Shown here piece after piece: positions 1-10,171 of a DNA stretch of 64,000 bases. The first letter of the stretch is position 1. Each line of letters starts with the position of its first letter. Position numbers and translations under genes: made by a program. The DNA is taken from positions 1 to 64,000 of the forward strand of contig NZ_JABBYO010000019.1 in assembly GCF_012958305.1 (NCBI RefSeq), given 5' to 3'. The notes under the pieces are model-generated. The model ran no database searches. It saw only the letters and a list, made by a program, of their open reading frames with translations, and was not told the DNA's origin. The DNA comes from Tautonia rosea (lineage in GTDB: Bacteria > Planctomycetota > Planctomycetia > Isosphaerales > Isosphaeraceae).

Positions 1-654
1 TTGTTTTGAAGCATTGCCTCTCCGTCCTCCACATCGCTGACAAACCAGGTCGAATGGAATCTCAATCACCCGACTTGGACCACCTGGCGATCCCCTGTTC
101 ATTCGGAATTGATCGCTTTCTCAGCACCCTCACCTTGATCGAAGTGACCTGGTGAGATCTGATCCATTTTCCGCATTAAGGATCCAAAAAACTTCGCGAA
201 CCCAACAAGACGAAAAAGTTGCCTTCGTCCACCCATCTCACCTAGTCGTCCTGGCTTGTCGATCTCTTCGTGGGATTGTCCCGTGAACGTTGATGGGCCA
301 GAGGGGCTCCTTAAACCAGAACATTCAGGGGAATGGGACCAGGGATGGACGTTGGACCTAAGAAGCGGATCGACGGAGAATTTCCGAAAATCGAGGCTAC
401 CATCACTCTGGTCAGCTCGCTATAGTCAGTGGCGTCCCTAAAGATCGACACCTTCGTGAGACGTTCTTCCTCTCGAAAATCATCGGGGCTTACCCTCAGG
501 TCCGCTCGTTAGCGTCGAGCCATGAGTCGCTCTTGTGCTCACTCACAAGCGGGAGCACGTTGCCAGAGGGGATGGTTCAGTCTGCTCGCATCGGAATGCC
601 CTCTGTGGAAGGGTGGCGTTCGGGCATGGTGTCGTTGAGCATGGAGGGTTCGCG
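1..654. other. Upstream non-coding region, nothing recognised
   Basis: No convincing gene is seen here. Short open frames (for example 256-441) have no recognisable domain and no good ribosome-binding site. The stretch presumably carries the promoter of the histidine kinase that follows, but I could not pick out a promoter with confidence. Confidence 0.5.
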
Positions 655-3489
655 TTGAATGCTTCGGGAGTAATCGCTCGAAACCCGATTCTCGACGCCC
701 TGTGCGACGCGATTATTGTGATTGACCAGAACGAGCGGATCGTTTTCGCCAACCGATCCGCCGAGCAAACCACCGGTCGTCCTCAGGGATCGTTGACGAG
801 GATGTTCCTGAGAGAATTGCTCAGCTGGTCGGATGGAAGCCAGCAATCCCATTCTCTTGAAATATCGGTGCGTGAGCAATCCTTTTGCTTTCAGGCAACG
901 CTCGCTCGACCAGACGGTACAAACCTGAAGCTCGATTGCGAAATCGGTTCCACGTTCCGTGAAGCAGACAACGACCTGACAGTAATGACTCTCCGACCCT
1001 CGGTTGAGTCTGCAAAGGGACAGGGGCGTGCAGCCCTGCTTGATTATCTGAGGATGACCACCCGCCTCACTGATCGGCTCGGCTCTCGCCCAAGTCTTGA
1101 ACTGGTCTTGTCCACCGCGATCGATACCTTGATCCAGGATTTTGGTGCAGCGATTGCTCGGGTTTGGCTGATGGATCCGGTTTCACAAGAGTACCGTCTC
1201 GCTGCCTCCGGTGTTCCAGGCGATTCTGTAGAGATTGATCCAGAGTCCATCGACACGACCTCGGAGCTCCCCCCCGAGATAATCGAGGTCGCCCGAAGTG
1301 GGATGCATTTTCTGGTGGAGGATCTCCAGGCCGATCAACGCTTCGATCGTGATTGGATTGCACGCCACCGGCTCGGATCATTGATTGCCCTTCCCCTGAG
1401 CGTCGCGGGAGAGCGTCACGGAATTCTGGTTGCCGCAATGCGATCAGAACCAAGTGACGAGTGCCTTGATGCGTTACTTGGATTTTCTTCAATCATTTCT
1501 GCATCTCTCAATGATGTTCAACTGCTTTTCGGTGAACTCTCTGCCCGTGTTGATGCTGAAGCCGAGCATCGGCGCTTTCAATCGATTGTCGATTTGATTC
1601 CGATAGGAGTGGTGCTCGTTACCGGCCCCAATCCGCGTGTGACCTTGATCAATCCTGCCTGTCGCGAAATGCTAGGCAAGGACGATCTTGCACCGATGTC
1701 ACTCCAGCAGTACTCAAGACTCTTTCCTGTCCAGACGCTCGACGGCTCGCCGATCGCAGAGTTCAATCGCCCCCTCTGGCGGGCGTTTTACCGGGCCGAA
1801 GAAGTCCGGGAAACGATCCGCTACATCCGGCCTGACGGAGTTGAGCGAATCTTCGAGGTCATCGCCCATCCCTTTCCCACGATCGATGGAGGTGCGATCG
1901 CGACTTATCACGACATGACCGAACGAAGCGAGTTGCAATCCGACCTTGCGATGCGGGCGGCACAACTCAAAGCGCTCCTGGATCACTTGCCCGTCGGAGT
2001 TGCCTACTTCGATCTCGATTGTCAGTGTCGGGCATGTAATGGGCCGGCCTGGCGGATTCTTGGCCGATCACGGTCTCAGATCATCGGCGCCTCGGCAGCA
2101 GAACTCTTTGCAGACTCTCCTGATTTGCTTTCTGCAGTTCGGAGATGCGTGGCCGACCTTGAGCCTCATGTCCAGATTAACGCTCCCTGGACGGAATCCG
2201 CCGGAGGAGAGTCGATCCGTTATCTCGAATGGCGATTCGAGCCTCTTCTCACCTCCAACCGAGAGCCGATCGGGGCCCTTGCCCTGATCGGTGACGTAAC
2301 GGCCCGGAAGCGAACCGCCGACGCGATGCAAAAGGCCAAAGACGACGCTGAGCGATCTGCCCGGAACAAATCTCGCTTCCTTTCCGCGATCAGTCACGAT
2401 CTAAGAACTCCTGTCAACGCGCTCAACTTGCTCGCAGAAACCCTCGCCCGGCGACTCGGAGAGCTCCCTCAAGATGACGAGTTGAACCAGTTATCAAGCT
2501 ATCTGAAACGAGCTTCCGGTAATCTGGCTGAGTTGGTCAACGACCTGCTCGACTTGACCTGTTTCGACTCTGGAGTCATCAACCAGTACCAGGTTGAGTT
2601 TCCAATCGAGGAATGGCTTGATTCAACCCTGGGACCCATGCAATTGGCTGCCGAGGAAAAGCACCTCGCGTTCTCCTGGGACTTTGAAGGGACGACCCGC
2701 TGGGTTCGGGCAGATCGTGTCAAATTGGGAAGGGTTCTTTCCAATCTCGTAGGCAATGCAATCAAATTTACGGAAACAGGCTATATCCGGGTGTTGGTTT
2801 CCTTACCTCCCGACGGTCGACTGCAATTTAGTGTTGAGGACTCTGGCCCTGGCATCCCAGAAACTCAACTCGGACAGATTTTCGACGAATTCGCCCAACT
2901 TCGTAATCCTGAGCGAGATCGTTCCAAGGGGACCGGGCTTGGCCTGGCGATCTGTCGACGACTTGTTGAAGCCGTCGGTGGCCGGATGGAAGTTTCGAGC
3001 AATTCTGGTTCGGGCAGTCGATTTGTCTCGGTCTTCCCGGTCACTCCCCTTCCCTGCCCTCCTGGGTCATTCGCCTCCTCGGATCAACATCCCCTGGCAG
3101 AAAAAGATTTGGGCGATCGGCCTCGCGTGCTATTGGTGGAGGACGACGAGACGACACGCTTACCGATGAGCCATCTGCTTGAGCTTTCCGGCTTCGATGT
3201 GATGACCGCCTGTGACGGCCCCGAAGCGCTGGAACTGCTTGCCCGAGAGCGCCCCACGATGGTTCTCCTCGATTTGATGATGCCCCGAATGGATGGAATT
3301 GAAGTGCTTCAGCGCATTCGAGGAGACGATCATCTCGCGAATCTGCCCGTCCTAATTCTCTCGGGAGATGTGCTTGATGAGCGGAGCCAACAGTTGCAGG
3401 CCCTCGGTGTGAGTGGCACCCTGGCCAAGCCGATTGACTTCGATCGCCTCCTGGCGGTTCTCGAAGATCTCCTTGTTCAATCGACTTGA
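655..3489 (+). CDS. Hybrid sensor histidine kinase (PAS-GAF-PAS-PAS-HisKA-HATPase-REC)
   Basis: This is a cytoplasmic-looking hybrid sensor kinase of about 944 residues with no obvious membrane segment. In order it shows a PAS domain (about 8-75), a GAF domain (about 134-290), two more PAS domains (from about 304 and 435), a HisKA dimerisation domain with phospho-acceptor His in SHDLRTP (residue 581), a HATPase_c domain (N box NLVGNAIKF, G boxes EDSGPGIP and GTGLGLAI), and a C-terminal receiver domain with Asp in LLDLMMPRMDG (residue 873). The frame stays open up to a GTG at 535, but I prefer TTG at 655. GGAGGG lies six bases before it, and the extra 40 residues have no domain character. No output domain follows the receiver, so the phosphate probably passes to a separate partner. 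The gene sits just upstream of a decayed FIST gene, a family often found beside sensor kinases. The signal sensed is unknown. Confidence 0.9.
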   Translation: MNASGVIARNPILDALCDAIIVIDQNERIVFANRSAEQTTGRPQGSLTRMFLRELLSWSDGSQQSHSLEISVREQSFCFQATLARPDGTNLKLDCEIGSTFREADNDLTVMTLRPSVESAKGQGRAALLDYLRMTTRLTDRLGSRPSLELVLSTAIDTLIQDFGAAIARVWLMDPVSQEYRLAASGVPGDSVEIDPESIDTTSELPPEIIEVARSGMHFLVEDLQADQRFDRDWIARHRLGSLIALPLSVAGERHGILVAAMRSEPSDECLDALLGFSSIISASLNDVQLLFGELSARVDAEAEHRRFQSIVDLIPIGVVLVTGPNPRVTLINPACREMLGKDDLAPMSLQQYSRLFPVQTLDGSPIAEFNRPLWRAFYRAEEVRETIRYIRPDGVERIFEVIAHPFPTIDGGAIATYHDMTERSELQSDLAMRAAQLKALLDHLPVGVAYFDLDCQCRACNGPAWRILGRSRSQIIGASAAELFADSPDLLSAVRRCVADLEPHVQINAPWTESAGGESIRYLEWRFEPLLTSNREPIGALALIGDVTARKRTADAMQKAKDDAERSARNKSRFLSAISHDLRTPVNALNLLAETLARRLGELPQDDELNQLSSYLKRASGNLAELVNDLLDLTCFDSGVINQYQVEFPIEEWLDSTLGPMQLAAEEKHLAFSWDFEGTTRWVRADRVKLGRVLSNLVGNAIKFTETGYIRVLVSLPPDGRLQFSVEDSGPGIPETQLGQIFDEFAQLRNPERDRSKGTGLGLAICRRLVEAVGGRMEVSSNSGSGSRFVSVFPVTPLPCPPGSFASSDQHPLAEKDLGDRPRVLLVEDDETTRLPMSHLLELSGFDVMTACDGPEALELLARERPTMVLLDLMMPRMDGIEVLQRIRGDDHLANLPVLILSGDVLDERSQQLQALGVSGTLAKPIDFDRLLAVLEDLLVQST

Positions 3490-3721
3490 ACCCTTCGTAT
3501 CGAGTGAGTGGTTCAAATCAGTAGAGTCGAACGTTTTCAGTTCGCGACCAATTTCTCAGTTCCAGTCGCATCGAACCCGGATCAACTTTCGTGATGAGGT
3601 ACGTTGCGTCAACCAACTCGACGCCCCCCCCAATCCAATACCTGCAAACATTTGTCCAGTTTGGGGACGCCAATCAGACCCCATGATCCCTTGACTAACC
3701 TAAAGCGGAAACTCTTTCATT

Positions 3722-4875
3722 ATGGTGACTGTCACTTCGACCCTCTCGATCGCGTCTGATTCCAACACGGCCTTCCGAGACGTCTCCACGAGCGTAGGCC
3801 GCGACTTCGGGAACGAACCTGCGACCCTCGCTGCCCTCTTCGTGTCGCCCCATCGTGCAAACGCTCTTGGCTCGTTCGCAACAGACCTCATCCAGAACGA
3901 ACTGGCTCATCATGTCATCGGATGTACTGCAGAGTCGATTGTCGGTGAAGGTCGAGAAATTGAATCAGGACCAGCATGTGCGCTTTGGGCCATTCGAAGT
4001 CCGGGAACACTGGTGCACCCCTATCGAGCAACCGGTCTCGAAAGTCACAGCGAGTTCATCATTCAACCCTAAACCGTTCCCGCTCCAACTCAGGTCCTGC
4101 TACTACTCGGAGATCCGTTTTCCTTTCCTCTAGAAGAATGGCCCAATTCATCCAATGAGCTCCATCCTGGATTGCCGGTGATTGGTGGAATGGCCAGTGG
4201 AGCCAAATCGCCGGGAGAAAATTTTCCTGGTGGTAAACCATCCAGTTGTTGGTGACGGGGCCATCGGTGTCCTTCCTGCTCGACGGGCCGATTCGGGTCA
4301 GAAGAGTGGTGAGCCAGGGATGTAGCCCGCCCCATGATCGTGACCAAAGTCGACCAGTGGGTTGTTCTAGAACTTGGTCGACGACCAGCGGTGGACGTCC
4401 TTAAGGAAATGCTTCAGACGATACCACCAGGTGATCTGCAACGGGTTCGAGCAGGTCTCCACCTGGGGCGTGTCATGAGTGGATATCAGGATACCTTTCA
4501 ACGAGGGGATTTTCTGGTCCGAAGCATCTTGGGGATCGACCCTCGCGGAGGATTGATCGCTACCGAGTTGATGCGTGTTGGTCAGACCGTTCGGTTTCAT
4601 GTGAGGGATGCCGAATCTGCCGAGGAAGATCTGCGAGAACTTCTCAACGCGCTCGACACCGATCTGCCGGTCGCAGGTCTCCTGTTCACCGGCAACGGAA
4701 GAGGCAGTCGACTCTTTCCTCGTCCCGATCACGATGCGGCAACGATTCTGGAACTGCCTGGCCCGATACCTGTCAGTGGTTTTTTGCAATGGGGGAAATT
4801 GGCCAGGTCGGTAGACGTAACTTCGTTCATGGATTCGTGGCCAGTCTCACTCTCTTCGATCGCACCGATTCGTAA
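3722..4875 (+). pseudogene. Decayed FIST (FIST_N plus FIST_C) sensory protein gene
   Basis: Pieces of one FIST-family protein can be read in order through shifting frames. The N-terminal part (3722-4069) contains AALFVSPHRANALGSFA and GCTAESIVGEGREIE, typical of FIST_N. An in-frame TAA at 4070-4072 interrupts it, and the same frame then continues with VLLLLGDPFSFPLEEW and PGLPVIGGMASGA. Further frame changes are needed near 4222-4225 (T run), 4271-4275, 4326-4333, and at the six-T run 4780-4785. With these corrections the text reads VVNHPVVGDGAIGV, GPIRVRRVVSQGC, then FIST_C with TKVDQWVVLELG, LLFTGNGRGSRLF and a normal end NFVHGFVASLTLF. One stop and four frameshifts in about 1.15 kb indicate a true pseudogene, not a single reading error. 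An intact copy would have been a small-ligand sensor, perhaps partnered with the kinase upstream. Confidence 0.85.
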
Positions 4876-4876
4876 G

Positions 4877-4909
4877 AAAAAAAAACCGACCGAGATTGAC
4901 TCGGTCGGT
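4877..4909 (-). terminator. Rho-independent terminator of the act-cox operon
   Basis: A 10-bp perfect stem (ACCGACCGAG 4885-4894 with CTCGGTCGGT 4900-4909) encloses a 5-nt loop. Read on the minus strand it is followed by a run of nine T (the A run 4877-4885). It lies 86 bases past the stop of coxD, the last gene of the leftward respiratory operon. It also abuts the end of the decayed FIST gene. Confidence 0.9.
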
Positions 4910-4994
4910 CAGGAGGAAACAAACCCCATTTCGCAAGGATCGAAGAGAATCGTGGTAAGTCTCGACAGACTTCACGAATCTCACTTGAGCAGCA

Positions 4995-5414
4995 CTAGTG
5001 GGAATCTCCAGAGTGATGCCCGCTTGCTTCGCCTGAATTCGAGTTCAAGAGAACAGTGTCAGGGTCAGGAAGCCCACCAAAATATGCCGAGGCTGCCTCG
5101 CGGGATTCTCCCGAAACAACAATCGGTGAGATCCATCCCCGACTCAGGAAGTCTGAAAGGGAGAAAGCAATGAGAATCAACAACCAGAACAATCCCGAAC
5201 CGGCAAACAGCCAGGTCAGTCGGCTGCTAAACCTGAGATGCATGAAATAAAGCATGATCAGGACTGCTTTGATCGTCGCGATGGTCAAGGCGATCGGAAT
5301 TTCAAAAACTCCGAATTCGAAAACCAACGCAACCACGACCGTCAGGACCATCAAGGCCATCAGGATCGCAAAAATGATCAAGTTGGTTCGGATCGAGATG
5401 ACGTGCTGGCTCAT
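4995..5414 (-). CDS. coxD: Cytochrome c oxidase subunit IV
   Basis: A small membrane protein of 139 residues and the last gene of the respiratory operon. Three hydrophobic helices (about 10-32, 40-60 and 68-88) with the motif IKAVLIMLYFMHLRFS identify the prokaryotic COX4 family (COX4_pro), an accessory subunit of aa3/caa3 oxidases. The C-terminal 50 residues are polar with a His/Asp-rich end (GHHSGDSH) and are longer than in many family members. The start ATG overlaps the stop of coxC by four bases (ATGA type), which points to translational coupling. A strong hairpin terminator follows. Confidence 0.9.
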   Translation of the reverse strand: MSQHVISIRTNLIIFAILMALMVLTVVVALVFEFGVFEIPIALTIATIKAVLIMLYFMHLRFSSRLTWLFAGSGLFWLLILIAFSLSDFLSRGWISPIVVSGESREAASAYFGGLPDPDTVLLNSNSGEASGHHSGDSH

Positions 5415-6085
5415 CGGTTAATCAAGTAAAGGATTGGGTAGAGAAAAACCCAGACGATGTCAACGAAGTGCCAGTAAAGGCCGAGCATCTCGATCTGGGT
5501 GGCACCACCGCCAGAAAACCAACGCCGTTGAACGAGGACAGCCATGATTGCGATGATCACAATGCCGATGACCATGTGCAAGGCATGGATACCCGTGAGT
5601 GTGAAGTAGAACGACCAGAAGAGAATCTGACGACCTGGATAACGCTCCAGATCGAAATTGATCCCTGGAACCAAACCCAGGTGGTAATCGTGATTCCACT
5701 CGTACGCCTTGACTGCAAGGAAGACCGAACCTAGGACAATCGTCGCAATCAAAAAGAGGACGGTGTTTCGCTGTTGCCGAAGCTGGGAGGCACGTACGGC
5801 AAGAGCCATGGCCAGACTGGAAACCAGTAGAACGGCTGTGTTGTACGCACCCAAAATCGGATCCAGGTGCGAACTGGCAGCCTTCATCGCAGGCCCGTAG
5901 AGGGTCTGGACAACCGCAAAGGCACCCAGAACCCCCCCGAAAAAGAGAACTTCGGTCGAGAGAAACGCCCACATGCCGAGGCTGGAACTCTCGTGCTGCT
6001 GTTGCAGATCCTCGAAGTGGTGGTACAGGTACGTATCGTCCTGACCATAGGTATTGTCGTGTACGGTCGCCGATGGGCTAGACAA
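5411..6085 (-). CDS. coxC: Cytochrome c oxidase subunit III
   Basis: A 224-residue membrane protein of the heme-copper oxidase subunit III family. It shows helices including [19 protein letters not shown] and the conserved tail [21 protein letters not shown]. The central [11 protein letters not shown] segment carries the conserved His pair. A polar N-terminus of about 35 residues precedes the first helix. The start overlaps the end of coxA by eight bases and the stop overlaps the start of coxD, so these genes must be expressed together. Subunit III stabilises the catalytic core. Length and motifs are normal for the short, five-helix bacterial version. Confidence 0.94.
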   Translation of the reverse strand: MSSPSATVHDNTYGQDDTYLYHHFEDLQQQHESSSLGMWAFLSTEVLFFGGVLGAFAVVQTLYGPAMKAASSHLDPILGAYNTAVLLVSSLAMALAVRASQLRQQRNTVLFLIATIVLGSVFLAVKAYEWNHDYHLGLVPGINFDLERYPGRQILFWSFYFTLTGIHALHMVIGIVIIAIMAVLVQRRWFSGGGATQIEMLGLYWHFVDIVWVFLYPILYLINR

Positions 6086-7757
6086 TGCCTTGCTCCTGCA
6101 CTTCGCGTTGCATGTCAGCGAATTCCTGCAACTCGTAGTCGTAGGGACCGCTGGTCACGATCTTGGTATCCAGGAAATTGTGGGTAGGAGGGGGACTCGA
6201 CGTCTCCCACTCAAGCCCAGACGCGGCCCAGGGATTGGGGCCTGCGATCTTACCGACCTTCAAGGAGATCATCAAATAGATCAGGGGCATCATGTAGCCA
6301 ACCGCCAATACGGACGCGCCGGCTGACGACATCACGTTGAGCACCTGATACTCTTCGGGATACTCGTAATAACGTCGAGGCATCCCGATGTATCCCAGCA
6401 AAAACTGAGGGAAGAATGTCAGGTTGAACCCGATGAACACTGTGAGAGCAGAAAGTGCTCCCCAGAATTCCGAGTACATGCGGCCGGTGATCTTTGGCCA
6501 CCAGAAGTGAAGGCCACCGAGGTAAGCCATCACCATGCCACCAACCATAATGTAGTGGAAGTGTGCCACGACAAAGTAGGTGTCATGCACATGGACATCG
6601 GTCGCCATCGTGGAGAGCACCAAGCCGGTTAGCCCTCCAATCGTAAACAAACCGATGAAACCCAGGGCATAGAGCATGGGGGTCTTGAACGAGACCGACC
6701 CCTTGTAGAGAGTTGCCGTCCAATTAAAGACCTTAATTCCTGAGGGAACGGCGACGAGAAAGCTCAAAACCGAGAAGATCATTCCAGCGTACATGGACTG
6801 GCTCGAGACAAACATGTGATGTCCCCAGACCAGAAAACCAAGCACCGCAATGGCAAGAAGAGCACCTGCCATGAAGGAGTAGCCAAAGATCTTCTTGCGG
6901 GCAAAGGCTGTCACAATCTCGCTGATCACTCCGAAACTCGGCAAGATCATGATGTATACAGCCGGGTGACTGTAGAACCAGAAGAGATGCTGAAACAGGA
7001 GCGGATCGCCCCCGTATGCTGGATCAAAAATCCCAACCTTAAACAGCCGTTCCACAGCGACCAGGATAATCGTGATCGCAAGAACCGGTGTTCCGAGGAC
7101 GATGATCAAGCTGGTTGCGTAATGGGCCCAGATGAACAGCGGCAAACGCAACCACGTCATGCCCGGAGCTCTCATCGTGTGAATCGTCACGATGAAGTTC
7201 AACGCTGTCAGAATCGACGAGAATCCGACGATGAAGATCCCCAGCGCCGCAGCAATCACCTGGGTGTTCGAGAACATGGTCGAATACGGCGTGTAGAACG
7301 TCCACCCGGTATCTACCCCACCTGCAACAAGGGCATACAGGGTGAATAGGCCACCAATCATGTAGATATACCAGCTCATCAAGTTGAGCCGAGGGAACGC
7401 CAGGTCTCGGGCTCCAATCATCAAGGGAATCAAGAAGTTCCCAAGGACCGCTGGAACACCAGGGATCAAGAAGAAGAAGACCATAAACACGCCGTGAATG
7501 GTAAACGAACGGTTGTAGTCGTCCGGCGAACCAAAAACGTCGCCTCGCGGTGTCATCAGTTCAAGACGGAGTAGCGTTGCTGCTGCTCCACCAAGAAGAA
7601 AGAACACCGTGATCGAGATCATGTACAGCAGACCGATCCGCTTATGGTCGGTGGTCAGGAGCCAACTCTTTATCGTGTAATCGGCTCCGAGATAGCCCAT
7701 CTTCGAATCAGACTCTTCGATCACTCTCGGATCATCGGATTGCGGTGCCGTGTTCAT
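6078..7757 (-). CDS. coxA: Cytochrome c oxidase subunit I, A2 type (caa3)
   Basis: The catalytic subunit (559 residues), which binds low-spin heme a and the heme a3-CuB centre where O2 is reduced with proton pumping across the inner membrane. It has about twelve helices. Visible motifs are [14 protein letters not shown] (CuB His, with Tyr-Ser replacing the A1-type Glu of the D channel), [10 protein letters not shown] (two CuB His) and [16 protein letters not shown] (the heme a3 and heme a His ligands). The YSHP signature places it in the A2 subclass, like the caa3 oxidases of Rhodothermus and Thermus. Its start overlaps the coxB stop (TGATG). The N-terminal 35 residues are acidic and polar. 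The C-terminal tail carries SSPPPTHNF, common in caa3-type oxidases. Confidence 0.97.
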   Translation of the reverse strand: MNTAPQSDDPRVIEESDSKMGYLGADYTIKSWLLTTDHKRIGLLYMISITVFFLLGGAAATLLRLELMTPRGDVFGSPDDYNRSFTIHGVFMVFFFLIPGVPAVLGNFLIPLMIGARDLAFPRLNLMSWYIYMIGGLFTLYALVAGGVDTGWTFYTPYSTMFSNTQVIAAALGIFIVGFSSILTALNFIVTIHTMRAPGMTWLRLPLFIWAHYATSLIIVLGTPVLAITIILVAVERLFKVGIFDPAYGGDPLLFQHLFWFYSHPAVYIMILPSFGVISEIVTAFARKKIFGYSFMAGALLAIAVLGFLVWGHHMFVSSQSMYAGMIFSVLSFLVAVPSGIKVFNWTATLYKGSVSFKTPMLYALGFIGLFTIGGLTGLVLSTMATDVHVHDTYFVVAHFHYIMVGGMVMAYLGGLHFWWPKITGRMYSEFWGALSALTVFIGFNLTFFPQFLLGYIGMPRRYYEYPEEYQVLNVMSSAGASVLAVGYMMPLIYLMISLKVGKIAGPNPWAASGLEWETSSPPPTHNFLDTKIVTSGPYDYELQEFADMQREVQEQGIV

Positions 7758-8815
7758 CAGTTGGTCCCTCCGTTCGCTGAAGTCCCACCCATGAAGTCGG
7801 TAATGTTGGATGCGGCTCCTTCTCCCTCTGACATTCCACGATCCGTGAGTGTCCGGGTTTGCCGTCCTCGACCAATCGACTTGATGTAGGAAACCAGTTT
7901 CAAAAGGTCATCCTCCGGAATCTGGCCAGCAAAGGAGGGCATCAAGGGCTCATAACCGGCGACGACTTCCTCCATCGGCCGAAGGATCGAATCACGGACA
8001 TATCGTTCATCCGCAACGATAATCTTCGAGCCGCTCTGCGGATCCTTTGGATCATTCAGAAGAGGGACTGGACCACCGAACACTCCTTCGAGCGGAGGAG
8101 CCTTCACGGTCGAGTTTGCACCGTGACAACCGCTACAGTGATATTGGCGGAACAGGGCCTCCCCCTCCGCTGCCAACCCTGTTGTCTCACTGCTTCCTTC
8201 AAGCCAGGCTTCATAGGCGGCAGGTTCCATCACAGTCACCCACCCTCCCATCCTCGAGTGCTCGGTCCCACAGTATTCCGTACAGAACAATCGGAATCGT
8301 CCCACCTTTGTCGGATGGAACCACATCGATGTGTAGCGACCAGGAAGTACGTCCTGTTTGGCTCGAAAATCGGGAATGTAATAACTGTGAATAACATCTT
8401 CGGAGGTCATGATCAGACGAACTGGCTTCCCGGCAGGAATATGCAACTCGTTGATCTCACTACTGCCTTCCGGGTGCTGAGCTTTCCACATCCACTGCTT
8501 TCCAGTGACGTAGATTTCGATCGAGTCCCCAGGAGGACTGACCAGTTCGAAGTAAATGATGGCCCCCCACATGAACAGGCCGATACCGATCAAGGTCGGG
8601 ACCGTGATATAGATCGCTTCGGCCAATGGGCTCGAATCGCGAATGTTTGATCGGTCTGCTTTTGAACCACGCCGATATTTCACGGCGAAGAAGAGCACGA
8701 AGAAACAGAACGCGAAAGTAAACGCCGCGCTGACGATCATGAGCCCGATGTAGAGGGCATCGACCTTCGGCGCGAACGTTGATGCTGAGTCGGGGAAGAG
8801 TGGGAATTCCCACAT
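7757..8815 (-). CDS. coxB: Cytochrome c oxidase subunit II fused to cytochrome c (caa3 type)
   Basis: Subunit II (352 residues) accepts electrons from the donor cytochrome and passes them to subunit I. There are two N-terminal helices (about 22-42 and 70-92), then a periplasmic cupredoxin domain with CuA ligands: His in [11 protein letters not shown] and the [15 protein letters not shown] block (Cys-x3-Cys, His, Met). A C-terminal cytochrome c domain has one heme site, YHCSGCHG (about residues 227-234), with the likely axial Met in [15 protein letters not shown]. The fused heme domain defines the caa3 type. The last 40 residues are a low-complexity Gly/Ser/Thr tail. It lies 16 bases downstream of the SCO gene, which probably supplies copper for its CuA site. 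Confidence 0.96.
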   Translation of the reverse strand: MWEFPLFPDSASTFAPKVDALYIGLMIVSAAFTFAFCFFVLFFAVKYRRGSKADRSNIRDSSPLAEAIYITVPTLIGIGLFMWGAIIYFELVSPPGDSIEIYVTGKQWMWKAQHPEGSSEINELHIPAGKPVRLIMTSEDVIHSYYIPDFRAKQDVLPGRYTSMWFHPTKVGRFRLFCTEYCGTEHSRMGGWVTVMEPAAYEAWLEGSSETTGLAAEGEALFRQYHCSGCHGANSTVKAPPLEGVFGGPVPLLNDPKDPQSGSKIIVADERYVRDSILRPMEEVVAGYEPLMPSFAGQIPEDDLLKLVSYIKSIGRGRQTRTLTDRGMSEGEGAASNITDFMGGTSANGGTN

Positions 8816-8831
8816 AGTTCCATGTTCTCGC

Positions 8832-9746
8832 TTAACGGTCCAAGTGGGCGTTCGATGTCGGAATCATCGCTGCGGGGGAAACCGATGCCCTCCGCCGGTC
8901 CCTGACAAACATGACGATCATGAATGAGCCAAGACTGAGCACAGTAAAGATGCCCAGAAAACGGACCACATTCATGATCGCGAAACTGTACGTCCCGCTC
9001 TCCGGGTCGTAGACGTAGCAAAGCAGCAGGGCTTGCTCGGCCACGCCACCAATCGTTCCGTTCGAAGCATCGGTCAATGCCAGTCTCAAATTACGAGCAG
9101 GATAACTGATCCCGTAGACGTACCGAGAGACTTTGCCCTCTGGGGTCAGAAATACCAGGCCAGCGGCGTGGGCATAGAGCTTCGATTGAGGATTGTAGCT
9201 GTAAGAAAACCCGACAGAGTCGGCGAGTTTGCCAATCGTCGCTTCATCCTTGGTCGTGAGAAAATGCCAGCCCTTCCTCGCTTCATCTCCGGAGAAATGA
9301 TAGGCCCGCATCACCGCCGATTCTTTGGCCATGGCAGACTCAGGAGAATCGTTGGGGTTAATGCTGACGCTGATCACGTCGAATGCCTGACCAACAGTGT
9401 AATCATTGAGGACGTTTAGACTCCGAACCAAGCCATCAAGCACCTGATTACAAAGGAGGGGGCAATCGAAATAAACGAGGTTGAGAATCACGGGGCGGTC
9501 ACCAATGAGGTCTCCAAGACGAACCGAATCACCCAGTTCATTGACGAAGACGAGATCAAGTGGGACCTGAGAACCTGGTTTCTGCTCAAAATTGACCCTA
9601 CTGAGAATCCCTGGCTGTGGCGTGAGTTCAGGCCGTTCCGTTCGCGTTGGCGAAGGCTGGCCGAAGAGTGATGTGGTTCCAAACGGACCCACCATCACCA
9701 TCAAGGCCAGCACGCCAAATCGTGACGAACGGAGGAAACAATTCAT
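8832..9746 (-). CDS. SCO1/SenC family copper chaperone
   Basis: An exported thioredoxin-fold protein of 304 residues for copper delivery to the CuA centre of the oxidase. It has an N-terminal signal sequence (GVLALMVMVGPFGTTSLFG), then the copper-binding motif FDCPLLCNQV (Cys-x3-Cys) and a later conserved His in LYAHAAGLVFL. After the SCO domain comes a membrane helix (about 262-285, NVVRFLGIFTVLSLGSFMIVMFV) with a basic cytoplasmic tail, so the protein is C-terminally anchored. Its start overlaps the stop of the small membrane protein gene by four bases. Its position directly before coxB fits the proposed role in CuA assembly. Confidence 0.92.
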   Translation of the reverse strand: MNCFLRSSRFGVLALMVMVGPFGTTSLFGQPSPTRTERPELTPQPGILSRVNFEQKPGSQVPLDLVFVNELGDSVRLGDLIGDRPVILNLVYFDCPLLCNQVLDGLVRSLNVLNDYTVGQAFDVISVSINPNDSPESAMAKESAVMRAYHFSGDEARKGWHFLTTKDEATIGKLADSVGFSYSYNPQSKLYAHAAGLVFLTPEGKVSRYVYGISYPARNLRLALTDASNGTIGGVAEQALLLCYVYDPESGTYSFAIMNVVRFLGIFTVLSLGSFMIVMFVRDRRRASVSPAAMIPTSNAHLDR

Positions 9747-10168
9747 TCCGATGCTCCTTCAGGTTCCGATGCCCGGGTGGGCAGCCCCTCCTTCAAGATC
9801 AGCGAGAGGGCCCGGTCAATCGGAATATGAGCAACCCCAGAGTCACGATCCACCCATCCATAAGAATCCAGTCGTTCATTCACTTCGCGACGCATAACCT
9901 CCATGTCTCGACTAGGCTTCTCTTGCAGTCGAGGTCCTGGATACAGATCGTCGTCCTCAAGAGCAAAGATCGCTGGTCGCCGGTCTGCGAGACGTTCCTG
10001 GGCCTGGTTGAAACGGTTCATCAAAAATGCGATGGCAACGAACACGATCACAACGACTGCCGTCAAACCCACCGTGAAGAGTGCGATCGGTCCAACATGA
10101 ATTCGGTCTTCCTGGTATCCTCGAGCATGAGGGTTCAGCGTTTCATCATGATGAATGTGATCAGCCAT
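9743..10168 (-). CDS. Small membrane protein of the ACIII-oxidase operon, function unknown
   Basis: A 141-residue protein with one membrane helix (about 29-49, FTVGLTAVVVIVFVAIAFL), a His-rich polar N-terminus (HIHHDETLNPHARGY) and a soluble C-terminal part ending near DRDSGVAHIPIDRALSLI. I do not recognise a named domain. Similar short proteins with a DSGVAHIPIDRA-type motif occur between ACIII and oxidase genes in other planctomycetes, from memory and not checked here. The start lies three bases after the actF stop and the end overlaps the SCO gene. A structural or assembly role in the ACIII-oxidase assembly is therefore likely, but this is inferred from context only. Confidence 0.75.
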   Translation of the reverse strand: MADHIHHDETLNPHARGYQEDRIHVGPIALFTVGLTAVVVIVFVAIAFLMNRFNQAQERLADRRPAIFALEDDDLYPGPRLQEKPSRDMEVMRREVNERLDSYGWVDRDSGVAHIPIDRALSLILKEGLPTRASEPEGASE

Positions 10169-10171
10169 GGT

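Noticed and set aside
256-441. Short frame upstream of the histidine kinase
   Set aside because: 61 codons, no ribosome site, no similarity that I recognise, and no coupling with the kinase.
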